64,000 bases of DNA, from contig CM031562.1 in NCBI GenBank assembly GCA_018466975.1, positions 1,240,001 through 1,304,000 on the forward strand, written 5' to 3'. The notes below the pieces were generated by a model. That model saw only the letters and a list, made by a program, of their open reading frames with translations. It did no database searches and was not told the origin of the DNA. How positions within the stretch are numbered: position 1 is the stretch's first letter; each line of letters starts with the position of its first letter. Shown here in pieces: positions 1 through 14,784 of this stretch. The stretch comes from Sparassis latifolia (Eukaryota > Basidiomycota > Agaricomycetes > Polyporales > Sparassidaceae). A program made the position numbers and the translations under genes.

Positions 1-1999
1 GGAGTCATCCGACTCGTTCGATGATGATTCTGTCATCCGATTATGTTCCCTATGGTTGGCAAACTTCGATAACACCGATTCCAAGCTCGGTTTCGGAGTT
101 GCGTTGGATCGCATTCCTTCTCGCAAATTTGTCGTCCTTGCTCATCAGCTATCTGCTCGATTGGCAATGCCGGAATCTGCGCGACCTTCACAGAACCAGG
201 AAGCTCTACAGATGCTATTGACCCGGATGTGCCGGGAACATCCTTTCCATAGTTTGTTCCAGGTGTTCTGCTTACTCGGAGAGCGGACTACAGATTCATC
301 AGGATCTTCCAGGAGACAGTCTGGGCGACACGAATCAGTATCTACTCAAGTTGAGCGTGCCACCGCGGCTGCCGACATTTTCAATCGCCTGCGAAGTGAT
401 ACTTCTATCGCAGACCGTGTACGTGGCGTGGAGGAGATTTGTCGTGCATCATTGCAGTGGGCCAAATACCCCATCAAGGAACAATTTGCGAAGAAACCAA
501 AGAGCATCTCCCAAATACCTAACGATCTCCTCATCCGGAAGATTCACAATCTGCATGTACCGGTGATAACTGTTCATACTCCCGTCGACCCTACTGCCCA
601 ATATCAGGACTGTATCTGGATCAATTACTTCGACCAAACTTTCACAACTGCAGGGGGTGTGAATTTACCCAAGATCACAACTTGCATTGGCACGGATGGG
701 CAAAAATATAAGCAATTGGTAAGTAATTACCGACTTCTCTTGCTTACAATGCTTATGAACATTTCCGCCGCAGTTCAAGGGAGAAGGTAACGATGATTTG
801 AGGCAGGACGCTGTGATGGAACAGGTCTTCGATCTAGTGAACGTTGTCCTTCGTCACGATCGCGAGACTGTCAAGCGAAAGCTGAGCGTCAGAGGGTACA
901 AGGTCATTCCGCTAGCTGCGCAAGCTGGAGTTCTCGAATTCGTGGATAATACGACTCCCCTTGGATCATGGCTGATGCCTGCTCACAAACAGTACGAATT
1001 TTTGGGTTAAACGGATGATATGGTGGCTAATACAGGGATTGCACTCAGATATCGTCCGACGGACATGAGCCAAAAGGATGCACAATCTGCGATGAATAAG
1101 AAGCGCACGCAATGCAACGGCGAGGCCGGCCCCCTGCTTGAATTGTTTTTACAAATTCGCGAGCGATTTAAGCCTGTCATGAGATACTACTTCACCGAAA
1201 GACACAAAACACCAATGGCTTGGTTTTCCATGCGACTGAGTTACTCGCGAAGCGTTGCAACTACCTCGGTAGTGGGCCACATTTTGGGGCTTGGCGACAG
1301 GCATACCTCTAACATTCTGATGGATAATGTCACGGGAGAGGTCATTCATATTGACCTCGGCATAGCGTTCGATCAGGTGAGCGCCCACACATCGCCCTCC
1401 GCCGAACGATGCTCAGCGATATATAGGGAAAATTACTCGGTATCCCCGAACGAGTGCCTTTCCGCTTGACTCCCGATATGGTGGACGGTCTTGGAATAAC
1501 TGGGACCCAGGGCGTCTTCCAGCGATGTGCCGAAGAAACACTGCGTGTCTTGCGGGATCGTTCTGATGTAATCCTGACGGTACTGGAAGTGTTTAGATAT
1601 GACCCTCTGCACTCGTGGTACGTACGTCCGATGCACTAGATCGTGCGATACTGATTCGCTCGATATGCAATACCTATTCTGCAGGACTGCGAGCGAGCTC
1701 AAAATCCAGCGGGTACAGGGCTCCGCGAAGGAAGCTGTTCAGTTGACTGACGAAGCATTCCGCTACGCTATTGGAATCGACCTGGCCAGTGGCACCGCCG
1801 ATGAAGCCGCGGACCGTGCGCTGCAGTCTGTCAACCGCAAGCTGGACAAGACTCTGAGCGTTGAATGCGCCGTCAACGAGCTCACCGCAGAAGCTACCGA
1901 TACGACTAATCTGGCCACGATGTATAGCGGTGAGTACAGCTGTTCTGCGTCTTTTCCTCGACTGATCGAGCCGTTGTAGGATGGGGACCATTTTTATAG
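1..1999 (+). CDS. TEL1: Tel1/ATM-family PI3K-like protein kinase, C-terminal part (5' partial)
   Basis: This is the 3' end of a DNA-damage checkpoint kinase of the Tel1/ATM family, a nuclear enzyme that phosphorylates substrates at double-strand breaks and telomeres. The frame is open to the left edge, so the large N-terminal HEAT/FAT part lies outside. Exons read from the sequence are 1-718, 774-991, 1049-1376, 1427-1617, 1685-1929 and 1980-1999; every junction is GT-AG and keeps frame. The kinase core shows GDRHTSNIL (catalytic loop) followed by HIDLGIAFDQ (metal-binding DLG). VPFRLTPDMVDGLGITG and the DPLHSW block come after it, both diagnostic of ATM/Tel1. The protein ends in a FATC tail whose last exon gives GWGPFL and stop. 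It converges with the kinase gene at 2545-5262. No lesion is seen in the part present. Assignment to Tel1 rather than Mec1/ATR rests on the VDGLGITG/FATC context. Confidence 0.93.
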
Positions 2000-2544
2000 A
2001 ACAATCCACACTCTTCTTCTCACGCACACATGTAGTAGGATCGGAACGGACTCGTCGTTGTATAGCCTGTAGCATTAAGCTCTTAAATTTGTATCATATA
2101 TCCCTGCATCATCATCCATTGTATAGACATGCTTTTTCAGAACTTCTGTTGTCGGATCACTATGTGGTTGACGCGCAACTTACACCGTCGAGCGGCGGTC
2201 ACATCGCACAAGCACCCCGCCGACGGAAACTTCCTCTAAGAGTGGTCATAGCATTCATCGTACGAGAAAGCTGCAGAAAGAGGTATTACTTGTCACGGGT
2301 ATGAACCAAGACAGGGTGTATGATGTATGTACACGCCCCGACGGACACGCGCCCGCCGCGACAGAACAGACCCGGAATGTCCGCGGGACAGTGAACAAGA
2401 CGCGAAGTGGGTACGATAACGGAGGTAACGGGGTGAAAGATCCAACGAAAGGATGGGCAGAGATAGATAGATCGATGCAGGCTGTGACATGGTGATGACG
2501 TTGGGCGAACTCGACACGAGAAAGAAAAAAAGGGTCCGGACACT
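2000..2544. other. Convergent intergenic region
   Basis: This is 545 bases between two genes that point at each other, so it should hold both 3' UTRs. Short open frames occur on both strands but none shows a recognisable domain or consistent splice pattern. Nothing else is seen. Confidence 0.6.
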
Positions 2545-5262
<2,718 letters not shown>

Positions 5263-6332
5263 CGCTGAGGACGACGTTCGAGGCGGCTGGCCAACGTTGG
5301 CGGCGTTGGCGTAGCGATGAGGAACAAGGGTGCTGGCCCAAGCGTGGCAGCAGTCTCCGCAGTGCCACTCCGAGGCTTTAATTTCCGTCTTCCCGCGAAT
5401 AGACTAGCTCTCGCTCGCCGTCGGCAGCGCAGAACTTTGCAGTGAAAGCCCTGCTCGTCGCCGCTCGTTGTCGCGCAGACGTCGTGCAGGACAGCGTCCA
5501 GTCCGCGGCTCTGAAAAATACGAAAAACGACAATTCTCGGCTCTTATCGATCCGCTCATTCCCGCTCGCCGCCACAATCTCCAACCCGTCCTCAAAAACC
5601 TTCCTCAGGCAAGGTTACCGGAGCACTAACGCCCACGATAGTGTGGAAAGAGTCTTTGACACAAACCGGTGTTGCCTTCCGACCATTTCATGATTTTAAC
5701 TGAAAGTGCTTCGAAGCTGTGATGACTCAGAGCGCCGGCTGTGGGCGTTCAACGTTCAACCGTTGCGATGTGTGTTTCTTGCCAGTTTATACACAGAAAG
5801 AAACACCAACAGCTGGATGATCATGCAAGATGCCGGTGCGTATCACCGTGTCAAGTTAGCATGTCAACAGGCGATCGAGATGACATGTTCTGACGACCAG
5901 ATCCCTGGCGTGCCTTGACGAACAATCTTCCGTTACTTTCATTCCGGGAGGTCAGGCACGTATCCTGGCGCGCGAATGGCAACCAAAAGTTGAGTGGTAC
6001 GATGGTACCGGACACGAGATAAGTTCGCCACCGCCCGCCGTAATGTAAACGACCCCGCTATTGCGCGAATGGGAGAGTGCGGAGAGAATTTTACTAGCTT
6101 TCTTTCGCTGGATACCACACACAGGAATAGTGTAAATTGCAGAGCTCACGCATGCTGCTCTTCTGCGGGTCAAATGAGTGCCACGAACACAGTCTCGTCA
6201 AAGGCTTAGCCATTGAGTTACTTGACGAAGAATTGGTGTCTGATGAGATTGGTGTCTAACGAGATTCACCTTTCGTGCCCTGTGAGCCTGTGGAAAAGAC
6301 CCGGCAGTGAAGTGAAAGGCATGAAGGGTGAC
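5263..6332. other. Intergenic region upstream of the PAK gene
   Basis: About 1.07 kb separates the start of the PAK gene from the stop of the small gene downstream. It should contain the PAK promoter and 5' UTR. Open frames here are short and none has a convincing domain. No repeat or RNA gene was recognised. Confidence 0.5.
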
Positions 6333-6685
6333 TCAAAGGCATTTATTCGCACCAACTTTGGCCATCAGCCTGATTTTACAGCAAGCATCAAGCCACTTGG
6401 AATTCGGATCCTGTTATTGAGGGTCAGAACAGATAATTTGTCAGTCTGCTCGAACGACAGTGCGACATTGCCACCGAAAGACGGAAAGACGGAGAGACAT
6501 ACCTGTCGCCGAGTTGTGATGGTTTGCAGTCGCGATTGTTCGCTTGCAATCACAAAATCTATGTTCACCGCAATGTCAGCTAGAGATGTAATTATATGCT
6601 TTGAGAGATCAACGAAACGCGTAACGATGTCGACAAGCCTGATGGTGGACTCATTCCAAAGCTGTTGCAGAAATTCAAATGGCAT
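6333..6685 (-). CDS. Small hypothetical protein, two exons (86 aa)
   Basis: I do not recognise this protein. On the minus strand an ATG at 6685 opens a 61-codon exon (6685-6503) that ends at a good donor (GTATGT). A 92-nt intron ends with AACAG, and a second exon (6410-6333) closes with TGA; the combined length is an exact multiple of three. The product is mostly helical, with regularly spaced hydrophobic residues (LVDIVTRFVDL, ITSLADIAV), a pattern seen in small helical subunits of larger complexes. It lies head-to-head with PIF1, whose ATG is only 190 bp away, so the two could share a promoter. The splice signals and frame conservation are direct; that the gene is real is inference. Confidence 0.5.
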
Positions 6686-6875
6686 CAAGTTGGTTCACTC
6701 TGTGTACATTTTAAACGGCCAAGAGGTTCAGAAAAAATGACCCCGACTGTCACGGTCAGGTGACTTTGCCACGTGTCACGCGCGTGCAAGCAACAAAGTT
6801 GATAGTCTTCGAATTCTTCGGTTACCAGCGTCGAATAAGTTTCTTGTGCTCTCTCTTGCCCTCGTCTAGCTGACC

Positions 6876-9553
6876 ATGCCCGCACCGTCCAAGCAGCCCA
6901 TTTCTGGCCTCAAATCCATCAAACGCGACTTCTCCTCTGCCCCTCTCCCCTCTGCCAGCCAGAACTCCTCCCTCAGCGCTTCCGACGCGTCCGCAATCCC
7001 CTGGACGCCCTCTCCTCCCCAGCAACAGCTCCCCGGCATGGCACAGCGCCTGAAAGACATCCAGGACGCGCTCAGCGGCCACGCCGTCGCGTCCGAGAAG
7101 ACGCTTTCGGGCACTTCGTCCGCGTCGAGCTCGCAAGCGTTCAGAGGCGGGCCACCTGGGAGCCTGAAGCGGTCGGCCCCGTCCCAGGACCCACCGGCGA
7201 AACGCCGTCAGCTACCTCCTAACTGGAGCGAAAATACCGAGTCTACTACGTCGCGCACGTTCGGGTCGTCGCGCGTGGCCAACGCGCCACTCGTCGTCTC
7301 TGCGGCTTCCTCGGGTGCCGTCGCTAAACCTGCACCCGTGTTTTTGAGTCAGGAGCAGCAGCATATCTTGAAACTTGTGCAGGACGGACAGAGTGTGTTC
7401 TACACTGGCAGCGCTGGTGAGTGCTGGATTGGGTGTTCAGTTCTGAGAAGACAATCTGCCAGCGATTTGAGCATCCATGAGCCATGCTGTTCTTCCACTG
7501 CGTATATGCGCCTAATGTAACCTCCAAACAACATGTTAGATGGTTCAAAAAGGGTCTGATGATGCCGCAAATCACTGCTCTAGCGTGAGGAGAACGAAAG
7601 GAAACGAGTACCTTGATACTTGCCTACGCGAGCTCCCTTTCAACCGTATTCCGCTCAGAAGTGCTCCCGTTCTGACTAGCTCCACAGGAACTGGAAAATC
7701 TGTGCTTTTGCGCGAGATCATCAAGACGATGAAGAAGAAGCATCCGAGGGCCATTGATGCAGTCGCTGTTACCGCCTCAACTGGTATGTCTTCATTTGCA
7801 GCGGATCAGCATCTCTTCTAGTGCTGCCCCTTGCCTCACCGGATCCCAATATATGCAGGTATCGCCGCGTGCAATATCGGCGGCATCACGATCCACTCAT
7901 TTGCGGGCATCGGCCTGGGGCGCGAGAGTGCGGAGCAACTCGCGACGAAGATCAGGAAAAACAAGAAGGCGACCGGCCGCTGGCTGCGTACGCAGGTGCT
8001 CATCATCGACGAGGGTCAGTTCCTTTCCGTTCTCGTTCGCATTCTTGCACGGCGTTGACGGTCGCTGGCCCTATTCCATGTAGTGTCGATGGTGGAGGGC
8101 GAACTGTTCGACAAGCTCGCACGCATCGGGAGCATCATCCGCAAGCGCGTAGAGCCCTTCGGCGGTATCCAGGTGCGTTCGCCTGCCTCGACGTGCTTTT
8201 GCTGTTTACGAACACGTCGCCAGGTCATTGTCACGGGAGACTTCTTCCAGCTGCCGCCCGTGACGAAGAGCACGGGGGTCAAGTTCGCGTTCGAGGCGGA
8301 ATTGTGGGGCCAGACGATCAAGAAGACGTTCAATCTCACGCGTGTGTTCCGCCAGAAAGACCCTGGTGCGCTCACCGTCTGCGCCCATAACAAAATGTAT
8401 GCTGATGCGTGAAGACACGTACAGAGTTTGTCAGCATGCTGAACGAGATGCGCTTGGGGTGCCTCTCGGACGAGTCCATTAAAAAGTTCAAGAGGCTGGA
8501 ACGGGAAATCATCTACGAAGACGGGCTGGGCGCGACCGAGCTGTACGTGTTCCGTGCTTCCGTGCTGTCGCATTCGGCCAACTGCCCCGCGCGTATCGTT
8601 TTATTAGCTTCCCCCGCCGCGAAGAGGTGGACCAGTCGAACGTGATGCGCATGAAGAGCATCCGCACGGAGGGGCACACGTTTCTCGCGTCCGACGGGGG
8701 GCTGCTCCAGGACGAGGCGCAGCGCCAGAAGATGCTCAGCAACTTCATGGCGCCGCAGCGGCTCATACTCAAGATCGGTGCGCAGGTACGTTTCGTCGTG
8801 CATCTCCCTTGGAACACACGCTAACACGCATGCTCCTGCGTAGGTGATGCTCATCAAGAACATAGATGAGACGCTCGTGAACGGGTCGATGGGCCAGGTA
8901 GTCAAGTTCCTCGACCCGTCGGACCCCAACGGTTCACTCGACGACGAGCTGCCGGGCGGGAAGCCGCTCTCGAAGAACGGCGCGGCCAAGCCCGCGAAGA
9001 AGGCGGCGGAGGTTACCCCTTGGCCTGTTGTCGACTTCCTTGGGCCTGGCAGCTCCCGCCGCCGCGTCGTCGTCCAGTCCGAGTCGTTCAAAGTGGAGCT
9101 GCCGAGTGGGGAGGTGCAGGCCAGCCGTACGCAGGTGCGTTGGGATATTTTTCCCCGCTTTGAGCGTGAGTACGGATGGATCGCTGAAGTGGATGATGGG
9201 GTTTTATAGCTGCCCCTCATCCTGGCGTGGGCGATGTCGATCCATAAGTCGCAGGGCCAGACGTTAGAGCGCGTCAAGGTCGATTTGGCGAAGGTGTTCG
9301 AGAAAGGTGCGTCTGTGGTCTCCATGTTAGCGCATTGCGTGCTAACTGGCGGTGCACCCGCAGGCCAGGCATATGTCGCGCTATCCCGGGCTACATCGCT
9401 CGATGGCCTACAGGTGCTGCATTTTGACCCAGCAAAGGTACGCGTAATTGTCTGTGGACGAGGCTCACTGTTCATTGCTGGACTTTGCAGGTCAATGCAC
9501 ATCCGAAGGTGGTTGAGTGGAGCAAGACCCTGGAGACTGTCCCAGCTCTGTGA
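6876..9553 (+). CDS. PIF1: PIF1-family 5'-3' DNA helicase
   Basis: This is a superfamily-1B helicase that acts at telomeres, G-quadruplex DNA and in mitochondrial DNA upkeep. Eleven exons can be read: 6876-7416, 7688-7783, 7859-8014, 8084-8172, 8224-8365, 8425-8542, 8608-8785, 8844-9134, 9210-9306, 9364-9437 and 9491-9553. All are GT-AG, and together they give 614 aa in frame. The N-terminal ~150 residues are Ser/Pro-rich and low complexity. Helicase motifs follow in order: Walker A GSAGTGKS (about residues 177-184, split by intron 1), [21 protein letters not shown], Walker [36 protein letters not shown] and YVALSRAT. Intron 1 (271 nt) is several times longer than the others. All core motifs are intact, so the gene looks functional. 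Confidence 0.95.
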
Positions 9554-9882
9554 ATGCCCTGTTGGCTTCATCACCGAGCTGCTAACCATTGTAAATTATC
9601 GTATCACACGAGGAAGAAGTGCCCCCGCGAGGGCAATGTTTGGTATCGTATACTTGGACCGCACTCGCACACCCATAGTTCAAACATCATTCTAGCCATT
9701 TATCCCCATCATCGCTGGTATCACAGATGATCGCAGGTATACTCATAATGATAATGCTCGAAATGCTCCAGTACAAACACAATCCCAGAGGCACATTCTG
9801 TGTAGTGTACACGCACCATTCTTCTTGCGCGATGCGATCCATGACGAGTCGAAGCCGTCACCGAGAAAGTAGAATCCAGACG
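9554..9882. other. Convergent intergenic region between PIF1 and the Sos7-like gene
   Basis: This is 329 bases between two converging stop codons. It should hold both 3' UTRs. No gene, repeat or RNA signature was seen. Confidence 0.5.
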
Positions 9883-11112
9883 TTAGCGTTCTGCCCGTGC
9901 CCGCGCGAGGACTGCCGTGATGAGGCCGGGTACGTCATTTGCTTGGATGTGTGCACCAACGATGTCCCCCAGGTCCCCGCTGAGTCCCTCGATTTGCGCG
10001 TCAGCGAGTTGCCGCGTATTGGGCACGAACAGCAGGGTGATCTGCACTTCCCGCCGCCGTGCCTCTCCCTGGCGGGGAATCGCGTACTTGAGGTGTAGCT
10101 CATTCTCAGACGCGAAGTGGAATGTCTCTAGTGAAAGGAGGGAGCGATGGAGCGCGAGTGACGCAGTATACCTGCCAGATATCCAGTCAATGTGCCGTAA
10201 CAATTGTACAACTGAGCCGCCGCACCAGTCATATAGCCCGATTACGGTCTCGTCCTCGCCCTCGTCCTTCTCCGCCTTCACGAGCTTCTCCATGTCCGCG
10301 CGCTCAACGCGCAGCCGCTCAAGCTCTCGCGCGCCGTCCTTCACGGCCTCCTTTACGCGCTCGATGTTCTCGTTGACGCCCTGCAGCGCGTCGTCAAGCT
10401 TCTGCATCTCTATCACTTGCGCATCTAGCTGCGCATTCGCGGCCGGGATCGTGAGCCGCGGAAGTGGGTGCGCAGAGCGCAGGCGCGTGAGCGTCAGCCG
10501 CGCGTCGAGGATCTGGCTCGCGAGCGAGAAGGCCTCGTCCGTCAGCAGTTTCGCTTTGTTGTAGTCTGATGCAAAGAAGAAGTTGTCTGTCGGTAGGTGC
10601 TAGATGAAGGAAGTGAAGCACGCACCTTGCTCGACCAGCGGGGCGAACTTGCGGATGTCCCCGTCCTTCTCTGCGAGATGCGCCTTTGCGGCCTTCAAGG
10701 CTTCCTTTTTCGCCTCGTTCACTACCCTGAGCTTCTCGTTGTCGTTGGCGTCGATGTTTGGCGCGTCGGGGCTGACGATGGTCTTGATGTACTGGTCCTT
10801 AGCCTTCTGTTCCAGATACTGGATCTTCAGTTTTCTCAGGAATGCCTTAAACCACACAGTGAGCACACATGAAACCAGACAAAAATTTATATAGCGCACA
10901 ATCTGCGAGGCGACGTCGACAGCTACGACAGCCGGGTCTGTGAGCCCCGTCCGCGTTTCGTACAGTGAACTGGAGCCGGACTCGGCAGCGGCAGCATGGT
11001 GGTTATCAAATTGCTCGCGATAGCCGACAATGTAGAGGCGCGTGTTCTGTAGTTTTGCTTGTAGCGAGCGTGCTGCGTCGATTTTTGCTGTATGGTCGAC
11101 CTCGAGAGACAT
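9883..11112 (-). CDS. Coiled-coil protein resembling kinetochore protein Sos7
   Basis: Probable exons on the minus strand are 11112-10900, 10845-10626 and 10586-9883 (378 aa). The ATG at 11112 starts MSLEVDH; a GTG 21 nt upstream is less likely. A short N-terminal part is followed by a conserved-looking KLKIQYLEQKAKDQYI segment and then heptad-rich stretches (KLRVVNEAKKEALKAAKAHL; MQKLDDALQGVNENIERVKE). It ends in a C-terminal globular part. The KxxYLEQxxK segment followed by Glu/Lys-rich helices resembles the fungal Sos7 kinetochore family; I rate that as a family-level guess. The first intron (10846-10899, 54 nt) contains no stop and keeps frame, so it may be retained or absent. The first coding exon and the promoter recur in the copied block at 19,195. 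Confidence 0.62.
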
Positions 11113-11393
11113 GGTGTTGCGAAAACGCGCCACGCGTTACGATTCACATGACCGCAGAAATCCTTCCGCGTCACGGTCACGACTCAGTTACTCACTACCG
11201 TGCGAAACCTCGCCACCTCGCCTCGCCGGCACGGCAAATGGCGATCGCCAGGGTGGCGAGCTCCCTTCTGCTGGCGATACCTGGCGAAACTCAGAGGCCG
11301 CGGGCTTGTAGTCTAGGATATTCGTACTACCGGGACTGTGTAGAACCGTAGATACTGCAAGGCTAGAACCTCCTCCTAATCACACACAGCATC
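11113..11393. other. Upstream region of the Sos7-like gene / left flank of hAT fragment
   Basis: This spacer lies between the start codon of the minus-strand Sos7-like gene and the hAT-derived open frame. It should hold the Sos7-like promoter. It is GC-rich, with repeated short CTCGCC/GGCGA words around 11,205-11,290, and is copied at 19,330-19,600. Confidence 0.5.
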
Positions 11394-12150
11394 ATGTCCA
11401 TGCCGCTACAGAAGCACCCCGGCGGACGTCCTCCCGAGTCCGTTGTTGATGAGAACTTCACCAAAGAAGGCAACAGACATCCGACAACAAGACGATGGCA
11501 GATGAAATGCAATTACTGTCAAACCGTTCTCGAGCATCGTGACGTGCGGTGCCTGCAGCATCTAGCGAAGCCTGAGAACTGTGCCAATGCTCCGGAGCAC
11601 ATTCACAAGGCTGCCCTACTCGCACTATTGGACAAAGGCGGGATTGGGGAGTCTGAGGTGTTTGAGGGAGAGAATGCCAATCATCCAATCAACATTGATG
11701 AAGATGGGCCAATGAGCAAACAGCAGAAGGACTTGTTAGGAAAATTGGTCCCGACTGGAAAGAGAACACTGGACTCCTTTGCAGATCGGGCAATGACCAC
11801 GAGGGAAATGGAGAGGTCAAACAGTCACCTCTTGTGGTGAATCACTCCGCATGCCTCATGGGAAGTTCATGTTTTGAGGTGTGCCTGACAGATTTCTGAT
11901 CCACTCAAACACTGCATTCTCTGCATCCGAGAACCCATTCTTCTTGAAATGGATCCACAGTGTCCGACCTTGCTATACTCCAGCAAGCTGATATGTGTTG
12001 ATGGAGAGACTTCTTCCTGCAGAAGAAGCACGGATAACAATGCTGGACCGAGAGCGCCTCAAGGGAAAGCATGATCTCACTTTTCTCATTGATGGTTGGG
12101 AAGATCACTTCAGGGTACCCTTCTGACCTAGCTCTTAGCTTCAACATAAT
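11394..12150 (+). pseudogene. hAT-type transposase fragment (BED/DUF659-like), copy A
   Basis: An open frame at 11394-11840 encodes a Cys/His-bearing N-terminal region (MKCNYCQTVLEHRDVRCLQHL) like the BED-type zinc finger of fungal hAT transposases. After its stop, frames to about 12,150 still read like a transposase core (NPFFLKWIHSVRP, ITMLDRERL, TFLIDGWED), the last matching the DUF659 LTLDGWTN block. Stops and frameshifts separate these pieces, and the catalytic C-terminal dimerisation domain is missing. It is therefore a dead fragment. A second, more damaged copy lies at 19,610-20,375. Confidence 0.65.
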
Positions 12151-13330
12151 CTATATTGTGTAGTGGCTAAGAGCCTCTCAGGTGTCAGACAGACCATGGT
12201 ACCAATACATGTCCCAGGGCATTATATGGGATTACCCAGGGCAAAGGCAGGGCAAAGGCAGGTCCAATGGCACAATTATCATATGGGATGTCCTATAGTA
12301 CTAGGGCATTGATATTTATATCTCAGTATCACTGATTGTCCCATGGTGCCAGGGGTACATAGGGATGTCCCACTATTAGTAAAAGATGTATTTTCAGGCT
12401 ATTGTATGGTAGTTTTTTAATACTTTGTTCTACAATCATATTGTATAAGCTCTAATTATAAAAACAGTGACTATAGTAATATAAACAAGCACTTTATTTG
12501 CATATTATATAAGGTGGAATCTCCCATTTTAAGGACATCCTAAGATGCAATTTACAGATATTTAGTCTCTTCGTTAGCCTGAAGTTTCTATTAAACTACT
12601 ATAATTATCTAGATATTTATACTAACAGTTGAATTAGTAAGGTTTAAGAGTGACAGGTCCTTACATGGGATATCCCATCACATACATCAGGAAAATCACT
12701 TTTTCCCTGAGAGCACGTGAGGAAAGTCAATCTTTCCCAGGATGTCTCAGAGTGATCAAGGGGGCCTGAGAGCAACTCAGGCTGATACAGGAGATTGCAC
12801 AACTCCTAGGGTGTCCGAAAGAGTCATAGATGCTCCCAGTGCATCCACTTAATTTTACACCTATGTTAAGTGAAGTTTCTATATACTATTGAATACGGTG
12901 TAGGTATCTACTTGCATCAGAGGCAGTCATGCAGGGTGCCATGCACTGCCATCAAGAATGACGGACTCTAACGAAGTAAGGCAGTCTGAGGACAGACAGG
13001 CACCATGCTCGAGTGAGCACAACGCTCGCATGCCACATCATGACCAGCTGCAGAGCACGTGTCCGCATCATCGGAGATGTGGTGAACTTGGTGGGCACAT
13101 CATGGGTGAACACCAGTAGGTCAGAAATGGAACCCATGCTGAACAGGAACGTGAATATGAGCTAGAATGGAGAATGGGAGAGTGGAGAATAGAGAGAGAG
13201 AGTGGTGGTTGTGCTACATAGCAATGACAGCGGACAAGCCTTATGTAGTTGGGCAGCACGCAGGGCATGAGCAGAGATGGCGGGCACGCACCGCGTTGCC
13301 CACACCTCCATCTTCTCATCGACGAGCGCG
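12151..13330. other. AT-rich non-coding spacer
   Basis: No gene is seen. The left part is AT-rich, with several short GGGATGTCC-type palindromic words near 12,285, 12,360 and 12,665. Related words reappear around 30,130 in inverted orientation, so fragments of one repeat family may be present. The right part grades into the minisatellite. Confidence 0.4.
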
Positions 13331-13339
13331 CATCGAGTG

Positions 13340-14330
13340 AGCACGACACTCGTGCACCACATCGTGACGACGTGGCATGCGTCCTCCTCTCTTCACACCC
13401 TCTTGGATGGGCAAGGAGGACGAAGGGCCTGGGGGTGCACAAGATGGTAGCGGGGGAGTCAGTCGAGCAGGGCACCCGCACGCCACGTCATAAAGACATA
13501 GAGTGCGTCCACTCTTGAATGGGTGAGGTAGATGGCAGGGCATGGAGATGGTGTGGGAGAGGTCCAGGAGAGAGGTCGAGGGAACCACACACCATGCTTG
13601 AGCGAGCACGATGCTCGCGCATCACGTCATGAAGATGTGGAGCGTGTCCTCCTCTTTTCGTGCCCTCTTGGACGGGCGAGGTGGACGGTGGGGCCCAGGG
13701 GGACGCACGATGGTGGAGATGGAGTTGGGGAAACCAGGCGCCGTGCTCGGGTAAGCACGATGCCCGCGTGCCATGTCATGATGATGTGGCGTGCATCCTC
13801 CTTCGTGCCCTCTTGGATGGGCGAGGTGGACGGTGGGGCCCACGGGGACGCGAGACAGCGGCGGGGGAATTGGGGAAACCAGGCGCCATGCTCGAGTAAG
13901 CACAACGCCCGCGTGCCACATCGTAATGACGTGGCACGCGTTCTCCTCCCTTCACGCCCTCTTGGATGGGCGAGGCGGATGATGGGGCCCACGGGGACGT
14001 GAGATGGTGGCAGGGGAATTGGGGAAACCAGGCGCCATGCTCGAGTGAGCACAACGCCCGCGTGCCACGTCGTAATGATGTGGCACGCATCCTCCTCCCT
14101 TCGTACCCTCTTGGATGGGTGAGGCGGACGGTGGGGCCTGAGAGGGCATGAGACGGCGGTGAGGAAATCGGAGGAACTAGGCGCCGTGCTACACTGAGCA
14201 CGATGCCCACGCGCCATGTCATGAAGACATGGAGCGCGTCCACCTCTTTTCGCACCCTCTTCGACGGGCGAGGTGGACAGTAGGGCCCAGGGGGATGCGA
14301 GATGGCAGAGAGGGAGCTGGCACCTCGTGG
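13340..14330. repeat. GC-rich minisatellite, about 148-bp period, copy A
   Basis: The word CCCTCTTGGA(T/C)GGGCGAGG recurs near 13,395, 13,669, 13,812, 13,959, 14,108 and (variant) 14,256. The last five are spaced roughly 143-150 bp and each is followed by GGTGGGGCC and ACCAGGCGCC blocks. Long Pro/Arg/Ser-rich open frames on the minus strand across it are a by-product of the repeat composition. The same array is seen, degraded, at about 21,540-22,480. Confidence 0.8.
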
Positions 14331-14640
14331 TGCATGCAGCTCGGGATCCTGGTGGAATGACGACCGAGCATGCTTAACAAGCACACTCGGTCGGCATTGT
14401 AGTTAGTGAAAATAGCACAAAAGCAGAAGGACATACCTTTATTGCCTTTGTCCATCCATCCGAGTGCCCATCCGTCATCATTGGAGTGTACTGTCGCAGA
14501 GGCTGAAGGACTTAGCAATTTCGGACAGCTGTCCAAAGTTCCAAATGCGGAAGAGCAGTGAATATGCACAAACAAAGAGTTAGTTTTTTCCATTGACCTG
14601 CTCCGTTGTATTTGACGTTTTCGCAGATGCTAAGGTGTCC
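14331..14640. other. Spacer between minisatellite and H+-ATPase pseudogene
   Basis: No clear gene is seen. A minus-strand frame (14,590-14,340) could be a further transposase scrap, but no motif is decisive. Confidence 0.3.
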
Positions 14641-14784
14641 ACGGTACAGACTCCTAGTTGCATTCCCTGCATTCTCAGATCCAATTACGGGCCGAGGACT
14701 TTTATGACAAGGAGAAAGTTGATCTTGAGACAATCATCATGGAGGATGTATTCAGGCTCCTCCAGTGCGATGACAATGGGTCAA

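Noticed and set aside
13340..14330. Possible CRISPR-like array
   Set aside because: The units are degenerate and contiguous without unique spacers, and the genome is fungal.
13627..14384. Minus-strand frames of about 200 codons in the 148-bp array
   Set aside because: They are low-complexity Pro/Arg/Ser translations of a minisatellite, interrupted at random in copy B; no domain.
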